The notes under the pieces: generated by a model
What the model was told of the DNA's origin: nothing
Databases searched by the model: none
The model's input: only the letters and a program-made list of their open reading frames with translations
Position numbers and translations under genes: made by a program
Part shown: positions 1 through 7,232 of the stretch, in pieces
Layout: the number at the start of each line of letters is the position of its first letter
How positions within the stretch are numbered: the stretch's first letter is position 1
NCBI GenBank assembly: GCA_937907705.1
Contig: CALCVP010000076.1
Span: 1 to 14,797 of the forward strand
Origin: an uncultured Prevotella sp.
Lineage (GTDB): Bacteria > Bacteroidota > Bacteroidia > Bacteroidales > Bacteroidaceae
Direction: 5' to 3'
DNA length: 14,797 nucleotides

Positions 1-41
1 TCTTAATCAGAGGGTCCAGGGTTCGAACCCCTGCAGGCGTA
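1..41 (+). tRNA. tRNA-Lys (anticodon CTT), 3' part only
   Basis: The window opens inside a tRNA. The T arm is CAGGG-TTCGAAC-CCCTG at 17-33, a perfect 5-bp stem with the invariant TTC loop. The variable loop is 12-16 and the 3' strand of the anticodon stem is 7-11. Counting back places U33 at base 1 and the anticodon CTT at 2-4, followed by two A residues, which reads lysine AAG codons. The 3' acceptor strand is 34-40 with discriminator A at 41. The following bases are CAA, so CCA is not encoded, as is common in Bacteroidetes. The D arm and 5' acceptor strand lie outside the window, so the anticodon stem and acceptor stem cannot be verified. Confidence 0.88.
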
Positions 42-42
42 C

Positions 43-80
43 AAAGAGAGATACTTCTTGTGAGGTGTCTCTCTTTTGTT
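43..80 (+). terminator. Rho-independent terminator after tRNA-Lys
   Basis: Bases 43-54 pair with 65-76 in a 12-bp stem (AAAGAGAGATAC with GTGTCTCTCTTT, one G-T wobble) closing a 10-base loop. The descending arm ends in TTTTGTTTAT. It starts one base after the tRNA discriminator, so it should end the tRNA transcript. Confidence 0.8.
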
Positions 81-131
81 TATACGGCCGCTTGGCAAAC
101 CGATGGCGGCAGCGAGACAATGAAAATTAGC

Positions 132-176
132 AACAGGTATCTCTATTGTCTTGTGTAGACAAGAAAGCTACCTGTT
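132..176 (-). terminator. Branched inverted repeat, possible terminator of the T9SS cargo gene
   Basis: AACAGGTA (132-139) pairs with TACCTGTT (169-176), enclosing an inner hairpin TTGTCT (146-151) with AGACAA (157-162). It lies about 65 bases past the minus-strand stop codon at 242. The minus-strand tail is only weakly U-rich, so termination is likely but not certain; it could instead be a 3' stabilising fold. Confidence 0.45.
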
Positions 177-241
177 TGTTGTTCCATGAAGAAATGAAGC
201 CAAAGTCTGCTTGGATTGCCGATGAAAATTTTCGTGAACAG

Positions 242-1581
242 CTATTTTACGATAATCTTGCGTGTTTCTTTGGCGGTATTTCCCTGCATGCGTGTAATAA
301 TGTACATGCCAGCCTGTCCGCTCGCTTGCAGTTGTGTGCTGACCTGTCCTGCTGCCACGGGAACGCTTTGCAGCATCTTTCCGCCAACGGTAGACACTGT
401 GAGAGAGGAGCTTTGGACATTGTTGTCGCCAAAGTTTACATGGATAGTGGCATGCTTGTTGGCAATAGTAGGCTGAATACGCATGGTTCCCGGTGTGGTT
501 TGCACCTTCTTGATGCTGTTGAAGAAGCGGTCTATCTTGTAAAATACAGTGCAGCGCTCATGATTCTTGTATCCGTCAAAAGCTAAATAGGTATTGTTGC
601 CCATGACAATGACAAGCGCATAAGGATTGTAAATGGCAGCTGTAAAACCCTCGTCAAACAGTAGGTCTTTTACCACAGTGCCGTTGGCTGCCACCACTTG
701 AAATCCTGTTATCGCAGGCTTGCCTTGCTCATCATCTTCGACAGTGCGCTTGAGGTCTTCCAATTGGTTGACTTCGCTTGGACCAACCACTTCACCCGTG
801 TTGACATCACCATTGCTTTCTCTTATGGCATACTTGGGTATCAGATATTCAAACTCCTTATCTTGGTTGAACAGTGTTTGCGAAACGGTAAAGTAGAAGT
901 TGTTGTTTTCTATACTGTTGTTGAGGTTTACATAGCCTAATTTGATTGTATTGAAAGGGCAGGTGTCTTCCTCTTGATGCGTGCCAACGGTCTGCCAGTC
1001 GGTGTAAGTGGCGGTGTAGGCACAGCGGTGCACAGTGTTGCCGTTTTTGCTGAACACGAGGTAGTAGGTAGGATACTTAAACTGAAACAGCTCATAGCCA
1101 AAATACATCTGTTCGTTGGTCTGGTAGTTTAGCCTGTCATAGTTGAAAGATACGATGCTGTCGCCATTCTCCTGCCGGTGATGATAAGGCACGATTCGTC
1201 AAATGCAGGTTCCGTCATCTTCATGTTCTCTACAAAGGCATTGAAATCTTTTTCATAAGGCGTTGTGCTTTCCGCTTGTATGCTCACACTGCTCACGCTT
1301 CGCTCTTGGTCTTTATAATATCGTGTATAGCTGAACCGTTCGTTGTACAGTGGAATGACGGTCTTTAGCAGTATCAGGTTTTCATCATAGATATTGATGC
1401 TTTGTTCTTCGTTATAGTTTTGCAACACCAATAGCGGCTGGTTGGTAAAGCTGAAGTCTTTGGGAATAGAGATGGAAGGGTCATCGGCATATCCGATATC
1501 AATATGTCCTAAGCCTGTAGTTTGAGCCATGATTTGGCTACTTGCGCAAGCGCAGAAAAGCGCACATAGAAATTGTTTCAT
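242..1581 (-). pseudogene. Secreted T9SS cargo protein, frameshifted
   Basis: Two overlapping reading frames on the minus strand look like halves of one protein of about 446 residues. The N-terminal half starts at ATG 1579-1581 (MKQFLCALFCACASSQIMAQ), a classic Sec signal peptide with probable cleavage after AQ, and stops at 1129. An ATG farther upstream at 1632 would place residues before the signal peptide and is unlikely. The C-terminal half is open from 1192 to 242 and begins at an implausible GTG inside the first half. Reading ...LIITGR | ENGDSIVSFNYDRL... across bases 1169-1173 restores one frame with a single added base, so a one-base loss in a G run is the simplest explanation. The last ~75 residues (about TIANKHATIHVNF to GMYIITRMQG...RKIIVK) look like a T9SS type A sorting domain, which would send the protein across the outer membrane. 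I do not recognise the middle region; a surface or secreted role is inferred. It could be a true pseudogene, phase-variable, or a sequencing error. Confidence 0.7.
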
Positions 1582-1608
1582 AATGTATAGTTTGTAGATT
1601 GTATGTTG

Positions 1609-1616
1609 CAAAGATA
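1609..1616 (-). promoter_or_regulatory. Second -7-like element (TATCTTTG) before the T9SS gene
   Basis: TATCTTTG on the minus strand, 28 bases before the ATG at 1581, matches TAnnTTTG, but no TTG lies 19-21 bases upstream of it. It repeats the core (CACTATCTTTGCA) of the better promoter at 1675-1705. It could be a secondary start or a duplicated element. Confidence 0.3.
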
Positions 1617-1674
1617 GTGCAAATGAGTGCAATGAAAGCTTGCTTTATCATTGCCGAGTGCAGCCTATCTTATG

Positions 1675-1705
1675 CAAAGATAGTGTTTTTCTGAAAAACA
1701 GACAA
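1675..1705 (-). promoter_or_regulatory. Bacteroidetes-type promoter for the T9SS cargo gene
   Basis: On the minus strand a TTG (1703-1705, within TTTG) is followed after exactly 20 bases by TATCTTTG (1675-1682), matching the Bacteroidetes -33/-7 pattern. Transcription would begin near 1668, giving a leader of roughly 85 bases before ATG 1581. Confidence 0.65.
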
Positions 1706-1726
1706 ATCAAATGGCTGATAACGCAA

Positions 1727-1766
1727 TAAAAAAACAGCCAATCGTTTGGTAAAAACGGTTGGCTGT
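1727..1766 (-). terminator. Terminator of the patB transcript
   Basis: Bases 1734-1747 pair with 1753-1766 (ACAGCCAATCGTTT with AAACGGTTGGCTGT), a 14-bp stem with one mismatch on the minus strand and a 5-base loop. Read on the minus strand it is followed by a run of seven U (1728-1734). It sits about 95 bases past the patB stop. Confidence 0.85.
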
Positions 1767-1858
1767 TGCAGCAGTATTTGTAAAACACCGATATGCAATA
1801 GCGGTTAGTTAAAGTTGTATATCTGTGTTCATCGCGTCTTTCTTGCAGATATTGATTG

Positions 1859-3031
1859 TTATTCGGCAATGGCTTTAGCCAATTGGTCGAGGGCTTGCTT
1901 GAGCACACTGCGTGGTGCACCAATGTTCATTCGCATGAAACCCTTGCCGCCATGGCCAAACATCTCGCCATCGTTTAAAGCCAAATGTGCCTTGTTGACA
2001 AAGAGGTCTACCAATTTTTCGTGGTCAAGCCCCAAGGCGCGACAGTCTAACCATACCAAGAATGAAGCTTGCGGGCGCCATGGCTTTATTTGTGGCAGAT
2101 GTTCACGGCAATAGTCTTCTACAAAGACAACATTCTCTTCTATGTATTTTAGCATGTCCTTACGCCACGTTTCGCCTTGTTGAAAAGCTGCAATAGTGGC
2201 GATAGGCGAGAACAATGGCGCCTCATTCAGCTCGTTGGCCATTAGCCATGAGTAGAACTGTTGGCGTATCTCATCGTTGGGAACAATGGAGTAAGAACTT
2301 ACAATGCCTGCAATGTTGAAGGTCTTGGATGGTGCTCCAAAGGTAATGCTGCACTGGGCAGCCTTCTCAGAGGCAGTGGCAAAGGGCGTATGCTTGTTGC
2401 CCCATAATGCCATATCGCAGTGTATCTCGTCAGAGATGACCAATATATGGTGGTCATAGCAGAAATCTGCCAGCTTGGCCAATGTCTCCTTGCTCCATAC
2501 AATGCCCGCAGGATTGTGTGGATTAGACAGTATAAGCACCCTGCATTTGCTGTCTGCCACCTTTGCTAAGTTGTCAAAATCCATAGAGTAAGAGCCATCT
2601 TCATTCTCTTTCAAAGGGTTATACACCACTTCGCGGTGGTTACCTTCAGGCGTAAGGCGGAAAGGATGGTATACAGGAGGCTGGATAATTACCTTTTCAT
2701 CGGGTTTTGTAAACACGTTGATGACCATGCCTATGCCTTTTACAATGCCGGGAATATAGCTCAGCCACTCACGCTTTACATCCCATTGATGGTGTTCCTT
2801 AATCCATTTGATGACAGTTGGCCAATAGTCTTCAGGCTCTACGGTATAGCCGAAGAGCGAGTGGTCGAGACGTTTTCTTAGTGCCTGGGTGATAAACTCT
2901 GGGGTCTCAAAGTCCATATCGGCCACCCATAGTGGCAATAAGTCTGCTCTGCCATAGCGCTCTTGGAGCACTTCCAGCTTCAGTGCCCCCGTGTGTCGGC
3001 GGTCTATTACTTTGTTGAAATCGTAACTCAT
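1859..3031 (-). CDS. patB: PatB/MalY-family PLP C-S lyase (cystathionine beta-lyase type)
   Basis: A 390-residue fold-type I PLP enzyme of the MalY/PatB family, which cleaves the C-S bond of cystathionine or cysteine to give homocysteine or sulfide, pyruvate and ammonia in the cytoplasm. Family hallmarks are all present: the N-terminal LLPLWVADMDFETP (31-44), NPHNPAG (170-176), SDEIH with the PLP-pyridine aspartate D201, and the Schiff-base lysine K236 in APSKTFNIAG. A C-terminal arginine in FMRMNIGAPR fits substrate carboxylate binding. Length is normal and the ATG start at 3029-3031 gives the complete N-terminus. It lies 75 bases after the PLP gene ending at 3107, with no recognisable promoter of its own, so the two are probably co-transcribed. 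The exact substrate is inferred; family members also include aminotransferases and MalY-like regulators. Confidence 0.9.
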   Translation of the reverse strand: MSYDFNKVIDRRHTGALKLEVLQERYGRADLLPLWVADMDFETPEFITQALRKRLDHSLFGYTVEPEDYWPTVIKWIKEHHQWDVKREWLSYIPGIVKGIGMVINVFTKPDEKVIIQPPVYHPFRLTPEGNHREVVYNPLKENEDGSYSMDFDNLAKVADSKCRVLILSNPHNPAGIVWSKETLAKLADFCYDHHILVISDEIHCDMALWGNKHTPFATASEKAAQCSITFGAPSKTFNIAGIVSSYSIVPNDEIRQQFYSWLMANELNEAPLFSPIATIAAFQQGETWRKDMLKYIEENVVFVEDYCREHLPQIKPWRPQASFLVWLDCRALGLDHEKLVDLFVNKAHLALNDGEMFGHGGKGFMRMNIGAPRSVLKQALDQLAKAIAE

Positions 3032-3060
3032 GATTGTTTGTTTGATGTTGTGTGTTGTTA

Positions 3061-3091
3061 TGCGTGGTCAAAACAATGGTTTGACCACGCA
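3061..3091 (-). other. Perfect 12-bp hairpin between two PLP-enzyme genes
   Basis: TGCGTGGTCAAA (3061-3072) pairs perfectly with TTTGACCACGCA (3080-3091) around a 7-base loop. On the minus strand, the coding direction of both neighbours, the tail is TAACAACAC and not U-rich. A full terminator is therefore unlikely, and an RNA-processing, stabilising or attenuating role is more plausible. On the plus strand the tail is pyrimidine-rich (CTTCTTTCT), but no plus-strand gene precedes it. Confidence 0.6.
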
Positions 3092-3106
3092 CTTCTTTCT
3101 GTATGT

Positions 3107-4282
3107 TTAGGCCTTTGCAGCTTGGCAGATGTCTTCAAACACATCATCCATGTCTTCCAAGCCTACCGACAGCCTTACGGTAGTGTCAAGTACGTCCATA
3201 GCAGCACGCTCTTCATCGCTGAAAAGGCCAAAAATGGTGCTGGCAGGGTGGATGGCCAAAGTGCGGTTGTCAAACAAATTGGTAGCTCGGCGCACCAGTC
3301 TCAAGTGGTCTATAAAGCGGAAACAAGCCTCTTTACTTTCCATGTCAATGGTCATCATGGCACCGGCAGTCTTGCCAAACTGGCGCTCTGCAATGGCATG
3401 GTAAGGGTTGTCTGCCAAGCCTACATAGTTGACGCGCTTGATTTCTGGCACGGTGGTAAGACGTTGGGCAAGCTCCAGGGTATTGGCAGACTGCAAGCGG
3501 TAGCGTGCATTGAGATTTTCAAGGCCTAAAGATTGCATGTATGCCACGTGGGGAGTCATGTAAGCACCCATGTTAAACAGCATTTCGTTCTTGATACGGT
3601 GGGTAAATCCGGGTGTGGTGCCGTAGTCAATGATGAGTCCGCCCAAGGTAGTGGCACCGCCAGAAAGGTATTTTGTGCTCGATACCACCTCTATGTCAAC
3701 GCCTAATTGCTTGGCGGAAAATTCAGTGAAAGGTATCACTGTGGTGTCTGCTATAAGGGGAACACCTGCTGCATGAGCTATTTCAGACAGTCCCTTCAAG
3801 TCTGCTACCTCCATTTGTGGGTTGGTAATGATTTCCAGGAAGATGCAGCATGTATTCTTGTCAACCAGTTGTTTAACGGCATTTAGGTCAGTCAAGTCGC
3901 AAGGACGTGCTTCTACACCGAAGCGTTTCAAGGTCTCTGTGATGAGTGAGAAGGTGTTGCCGAACATGTGGCGCGATGTAACAATATTCTTGCCTGTGGC
4001 AGCAAGGGACATGAGTGTATTGCTGATAGCCGCCATTCCTGATGACATGGCCACTACGGCAGTGGCATCTGTCAGTGCCTTAACCTTGTCTTCCAAGTAC
4101 ATGACAGTCGGATTCATCACTCTTGAATAGTCTGGAGCTATTACTTTTCCTGTAAAGGCATTGGCCATGTCGGCCGCAGTCTCAAACTCGTAGGCTGCTG
4201 TGTGATACACAGGCATACTCAATGAGCCGTATGCATCCTTCTGCTTGAAAGGTGTATCAATGGCTTTTGTTTGTTTCTTCAT
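3107..4282 (-). CDS. Cys/Met-metabolism PLP enzyme (trans-sulfuration family)
   Basis: A 391-residue member of the cystathionine gamma-synthase/beta-lyase/O-acetylhomoserine sulfhydrylase family. Visible motifs are SMPVYHTAAYEF (22-33), DYSRVMNPT (51-59, phosphate-binding Y and R from the neighbouring subunit), MSSGMAAI (79-86), the PLP aspartate D179 in IADTTVIPF, and the Schiff-base lysine K204 in SSTKYLSGGATTLGG. The C-terminal LAIHPASTIFG is typical. In most relatives the aspartate segment reads DNTFATP; here it is DTTVIPF, so the enzyme belongs to a divergent subgroup and its reaction cannot be fixed from sequence. Candidates are cystathionine lyase, cystathionine synthase, methionine gamma-lyase or an O-acyl-homoserine sulfhydrylase. 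It is upstream of patB in a likely two-gene unit. It differs clearly from the 428-residue MetY encoded at 11244. Confidence 0.85.
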   Translation of the reverse strand: MKKQTKAIDTPFKQKDAYGSLSMPVYHTAAYEFETAADMANAFTGKVIAPDYSRVMNPTVMYLEDKVKALTDATAVVAMSSGMAAISNTLMSLAATGKNIVTSRHMFGNTFSLITETLKRFGVEARPCDLTDLNAVKQLVDKNTCCIFLEIITNPQMEVADLKGLSEIAHAAGVPLIADTTVIPFTEFSAKQLGVDIEVVSSTKYLSGGATTLGGLIIDYGTTPGFTHRIKNEMLFNMGAYMTPHVAYMQSLGLENLNARYRLQSANTLELAQRLTTVPEIKRVNYVGLADNPYHAIAERQFGKTAGAMMTIDMESKEACFRFIDHLRLVRRATNLFDNRTLAIHPASTIFGLFSDEERAAMDVLDTTVRLSVGLEDMDDVFEDICQAAKA

Positions 4283-4351
4283 TGTTGTTTTATAATTTGT
4301 ATTGATATGTTTTGTCGCTTGTTGTTGAACAAATCAGTTGTTAAGCCTGTG

Positions 4352-4359
4352 CAAAATTA
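4352..4359 (-). promoter_or_regulatory. Probable -7 element (TAATTTTG) for the PLP-enzyme pair
   Basis: TAATTTTG on the minus strand, about 70 bases before ATG 4282, fits TAnnTTTG. No TTG occurs 19-21 bases upstream, so the promoter is weaker or depends on an activator. Confidence 0.45.
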
Positions 4360-4416
4360 CTTTATTTATATGCATCTGATAGTATAAAAAGTAAAAAAAT
4401 AGTGTTTGTCTTAACA

Positions 4417-4467
4417 TTCTTTACATAAAGAATACGCCACAACCTGCGTGTGCAAGCTGTGGCGTAT
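4417..4467 (-). terminator. Terminator region of the etf/acyl-CoA dehydrogenase operon
   Basis: ATACGCCACA (4432-4441) pairs perfectly with TGTGGCGTAT (4458-4467), with an inner TGC-GTGT-GCA hairpin. It lies 23 bases past the stop at 4491. On the minus strand the stem is followed by TCTTTATG, moderately U-rich. The tail itself forms a second perfect repeat, ATTCTTTA (4417-4424) with TAAAGAAT (4427-4434), which overlaps the main stem by three bases. Confidence 0.7.
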
Positions 4468-4490
4468 AAGGTTCAACAGGACAGAACCTG

Positions 4491-6200
4491 TTATTCAGCG
4501 CGGAAGTTGACAAGCTCTTCCGCTATAAAGTTCTTTACGTAAACGCTGTGTCCAATCACTTCTTCTTCAGCGTGGCGTACATACACGTTTGCGCTCTTGG
4601 CAAAGAGTTCAGGAGCTTTTGACGCATCGCTGATAATGAGTAGAGACATCAGTATGTCGGCAGTCATATCATACAAGCGGCGTGCCAAGAAGTCTTGCAT
4701 CTCTTGATTGTCGGCTTGTTTTACATATTCCAAAGCCTGCTCGTAGAGTTCTACCAGTTTGAGTACACGCTCTTTGAGTTGTGCCATGTCTTCAGATACT
4801 TCATTGTTGAGCATCTCTTTCATGATGGTAAGATAGGTACCGTTGGTAATGTAGCGTATAGCAGCCACTACTTGTAGTTGTGTGGTGCCCTCATAGATAG
4901 AGAATATACGTGCATCTCTATACAAGCGCTGGCTCTTGTATTCCATAATGAAGCCAGAACCGCCATGAACCTGGATTGCATCATAAGCGTTTTGGTTGGC
5001 ATATTCAGAATTCATACCCTTGGCAATAGGAGTAAATGCATCAGCCAAACGGCTGTATTTCTTCAGCTCTTGACGCTCTTCCGGGGTAAGTTTGCGCTCA
5101 CGTGAGATGTCTTCCAGTGCTTTGTAGATGTCTACATAGCGTGCTGTTTGATAGAGAATGCTGCGACCTGCGTCAAGTTTTGCTTTCATACGGGAGAGCA
5201 TATCGTAAACAGCCGGGAAGTTGACAATGGCTTTGTCAAACTGCTTACGCTCTTTAGCGTAGGCCAAAGCCTCATTATAAGCTGCCTGACTAACGCCAAC
5301 TGACTGTGCTGCAATGCCCAAACGGGCACCGTTCATCAATGCCATGACATACTTGATGAGGCCCATTCGGGTGCTACCACATAGTTCTGCCTTGGCGTTT
5401 TTGTACACTAATTCACATGTTGGCGAACCATGTATACCTAATTTGTTCTCTATATGGCGAACGGTTACACCGCCTTGGTTCTTGTCATAGATAAACATGG
5501 ACAAGCCACGGCCATCGTGTGTGCCTGCTTCAGAGCGCGCCAAGACCAGATGTATATCTGAATCGCCATTGGTGATAAAGCGTTTTACGCCGTTCAACAG
5601 CCAGCACCCTTGCTTTTCATCGTAAGTAGCCTTGAGCATTACACGCTGAAGGTCAGAGCCAGCATCAGGTTCGGTAAGGTCCATACTCATTGTTTCGCCT
5701 GCGCAAACGCGTGGAATATACTTCTTGCGTTGCTCCTCGCTGCCAAACTCATAGAGTGTTTCTATACAGTCTTGAAGACTCCATATATTCTGAAAACCGG
5801 CATCCGCAGTGGCCACAATCTCAGAAGCCATAGAGTAAGGAGTGATGGGCAGGTTAAGACCACCATAGCGGCGAGGCATTGAGATACCCCAAAGGCCTGC
5901 CTTGCGAGTGGCATCCAAATTTTCATAAGTCTTGCTCGCATAGTGCATACGGCCGTCAACGAGGTGCGGTCCCTCTAAATCTACGTCCTCACTGTTAGGT
6001 TCTAATATATTGGCTGCTATGTCGCCAGTGATGTCGAGCACACGTTTATAGTTTTCGATGGCATCATCAAAATCTACAGGAGCGTCATCATACTTGTCTT
6101 TATCTGTGAAGTTGCGCTCTTTGAGCTCAACAATTCGTTTCATTTCCGGGTGATTCAAGTAAAAATCAAACTCCGGATGATCGCTATAATAATTTGCCAT
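4491..6200 (-). CDS. Acyl-CoA dehydrogenase (ETF-linked)
   Basis: A 569-residue FAD-dependent acyl-CoA dehydrogenase. It interconverts acyl-CoA and trans-2-enoyl-CoA and exchanges electrons with the ETF encoded just upstream. Signatures are MDLTEPDAGSDLQ (173-185), KRFITNGDSD (206-215), GARLGIAAQSVGVSQAAY (291-308), the FAD-binding VHGGSGF (411-417) and the catalytic glutamate E437 in SIYEGTTQLQ. A helical C-terminal extension of about 100 residues (470-569) makes it longer than the classic ~380-residue enzymes and resembles the long Bacteroidetes form. I place the start at ATG 6198-6200 (MANYYSDHPEF); the frame is open to an ATG at 6260, but those extra 20 residues overlap the end of etfA. 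Chain length of the substrate cannot be read from the sequence; a short-chain (butyryl/crotonyl-CoA) substrate is plausible given the ETF partner. Confidence 0.93.
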   Translation of the reverse strand: MANYYSDHPEFDFYLNHPEMKRIVELKERNFTDKDKYDDAPVDFDDAIENYKRVLDITGDIAANILEPNSEDVDLEGPHLVDGRMHYASKTYENLDATRKAGLWGISMPRRYGGLNLPITPYSMASEIVATADAGFQNIWSLQDCIETLYEFGSEEQRKKYIPRVCAGETMSMDLTEPDAGSDLQRVMLKATYDEKQGCWLLNGVKRFITNGDSDIHLVLARSEAGTHDGRGLSMFIYDKNQGGVTVRHIENKLGIHGSPTCELVYKNAKAELCGSTRMGLIKYVMALMNGARLGIAAQSVGVSQAAYNEALAYAKERKQFDKAIVNFPAVYDMLSRMKAKLDAGRSILYQTARYVDIYKALEDISRERKLTPEERQELKKYSRLADAFTPIAKGMNSEYANQNAYDAIQVHGGSGFIMEYKSQRLYRDARIFSIYEGTTQLQVVAAIRYITNGTYLTIMKEMLNNEVSEDMAQLKERVLKLVELYEQALEYVKQADNQEMQDFLARRLYDMTADILMSLLIISDASKAPELFAKSANVYVRHAEEEVIGHSVYVKNFIAEELVNFRAE

Positions 6201-6207
6201 TGGGTCG

Positions 6208-7230
6208 TTACTTGCTGTTCTGTTTATAATACTTGATGAGTTTTGGCACCACTTCTTCAACGGTTCCGTTGATTACGTAGTCTGCAATCTTGTTTATAGG
6301 AGCATCAGGATCGCTGTTGATGGAGATGATAATGCCAGAGTCTTGCATACCGGCTATGTGCTGTATCTGTCCTGATATACCACAGGCGATGTACACTTTA
6401 GGATGAACTGTTACGCCAGTCTGTCCTATTTGACGGTCGTGGTCAGCCCATCCTGCGTCTACCGCGGCACGGCTTGCACCCACTTCGCCATGCAATTCCT
6501 TGGCAAGCTGGAAGAGCATGTCAAAGCCTTCTTTGCTTCCTACACCGTAACCGCCAGCTACTACGATAGGAGCGCCTTTAAGGTTGTGCTTTGCTGCTTC
6601 TACATGTCTGTCGATAACCTTTACTACATAGTCTGCTTCAGGTACATATTTGGCTACTTCAGGGTAGGCCACTTCGTTCTTTGCTTTTCCTGTGTAGAGC
6701 GCTTTCTGCATGACACCACTGCGCACTGTGGCCATCTGTGGCCGGTGCTCAGGGTTAACGATGGTAGCAACGATGTTTCCACCAAAGGCAGGGCGGATTT
6801 GGTACAGCAGGTTATCGTAGTGTTTGCCTTGCTTTTTATCGTCGTAATCACCAATCTCCAGTTCTGTACAGTCAGCGGTCAATCCGCTTGTGAGCGAAGA
6901 AGATACGCGTGGACCGAGGTCTCGTCCTATTACGGTAGCACCCATGAGGCATACTTGTGGATGCTCTTCTTTGAAGAGGTTAACCAGTATGTCGGTGTGG
7001 GGCGCAGATGTATAAGGAAATAACCCCTCAGCATCAAACACGAAGAGTTTGTCTACTCCGTAAGGTAATATTTGGTTTTCTACTTTACCTTTTATGCCTG
7101 TGCCTGCTACGATAGCGTGCAGTTCAACGCCTAATTGGTTAGCCAATTTTCGGCCTTTGGTAAGCAATTCTTGAGAAACCTCAGCAACAGTGGTGTTCTC
7201 TATCTCGCAATATACAAATACGTTGTTCAT
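6208..7230 (-). CDS. etfA: Electron transfer flavoprotein subunit alpha
   Basis: A 340-residue EtfA/FixB protein carrying the FAD that shuttles electrons to and from the acyl-CoA dehydrogenase. The C-terminal FAD domain is well preserved: GASRAAVDAGW (251-261), IGQTGVTV (268-275), CGISGQIQHIAGM (283-295) and ISINSDPDAPI (302-312). It begins 2 bases after etfB and ends 7 bases before the dehydrogenase start, so the three genes are translated from one message. Start ATG at 7228-7230 gives a normal N-terminus. Confidence 0.96.
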   Translation of the reverse strand: MNNVFVYCEIENTTVAEVSQELLTKGRKLANQLGVELHAIVAGTGIKGKVENQILPYGVDKLFVFDAEGLFPYTSAPHTDILVNLFKEEHPQVCLMGATVIGRDLGPRVSSSLTSGLTADCTELEIGDYDDKKQGKHYDNLLYQIRPAFGGNIVATIVNPEHRPQMATVRSGVMQKALYTGKAKNEVAYPEVAKYVPEADYVVKVIDRHVEAAKHNLKGAPIVVAGGYGVGSKEGFDMLFQLAKELHGEVGASRAAVDAGWADHDRQIGQTGVTVHPKVYIACGISGQIQHIAGMQDSGIIISINSDPDAPINKIADYVINGTVEEVVPKLIKYYKQNSK

Positions 7231-7232
7231 CC

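Noticed and set aside
1..41. tRNA-Lys 3' end as attachment site for the integrase at 14145
   Set aside because: I found no second copy of the tRNA 3' sequence near the integrase, and core metabolic genes fill the 14 kb between them.
1648..1923. A 91-codon minus-strand frame across the patB end
   Set aside because: It runs through the patB 3' end, the strong terminator hairpin and the next promoter, and has no protein features.
6201..6260. Longer acyl-CoA dehydrogenase start at 6260
   Set aside because: The extra 20 residues overlap the end of etfA and do not resemble the family N-terminus; MANYYSDHPEF at 6200 fits tight operon spacing.
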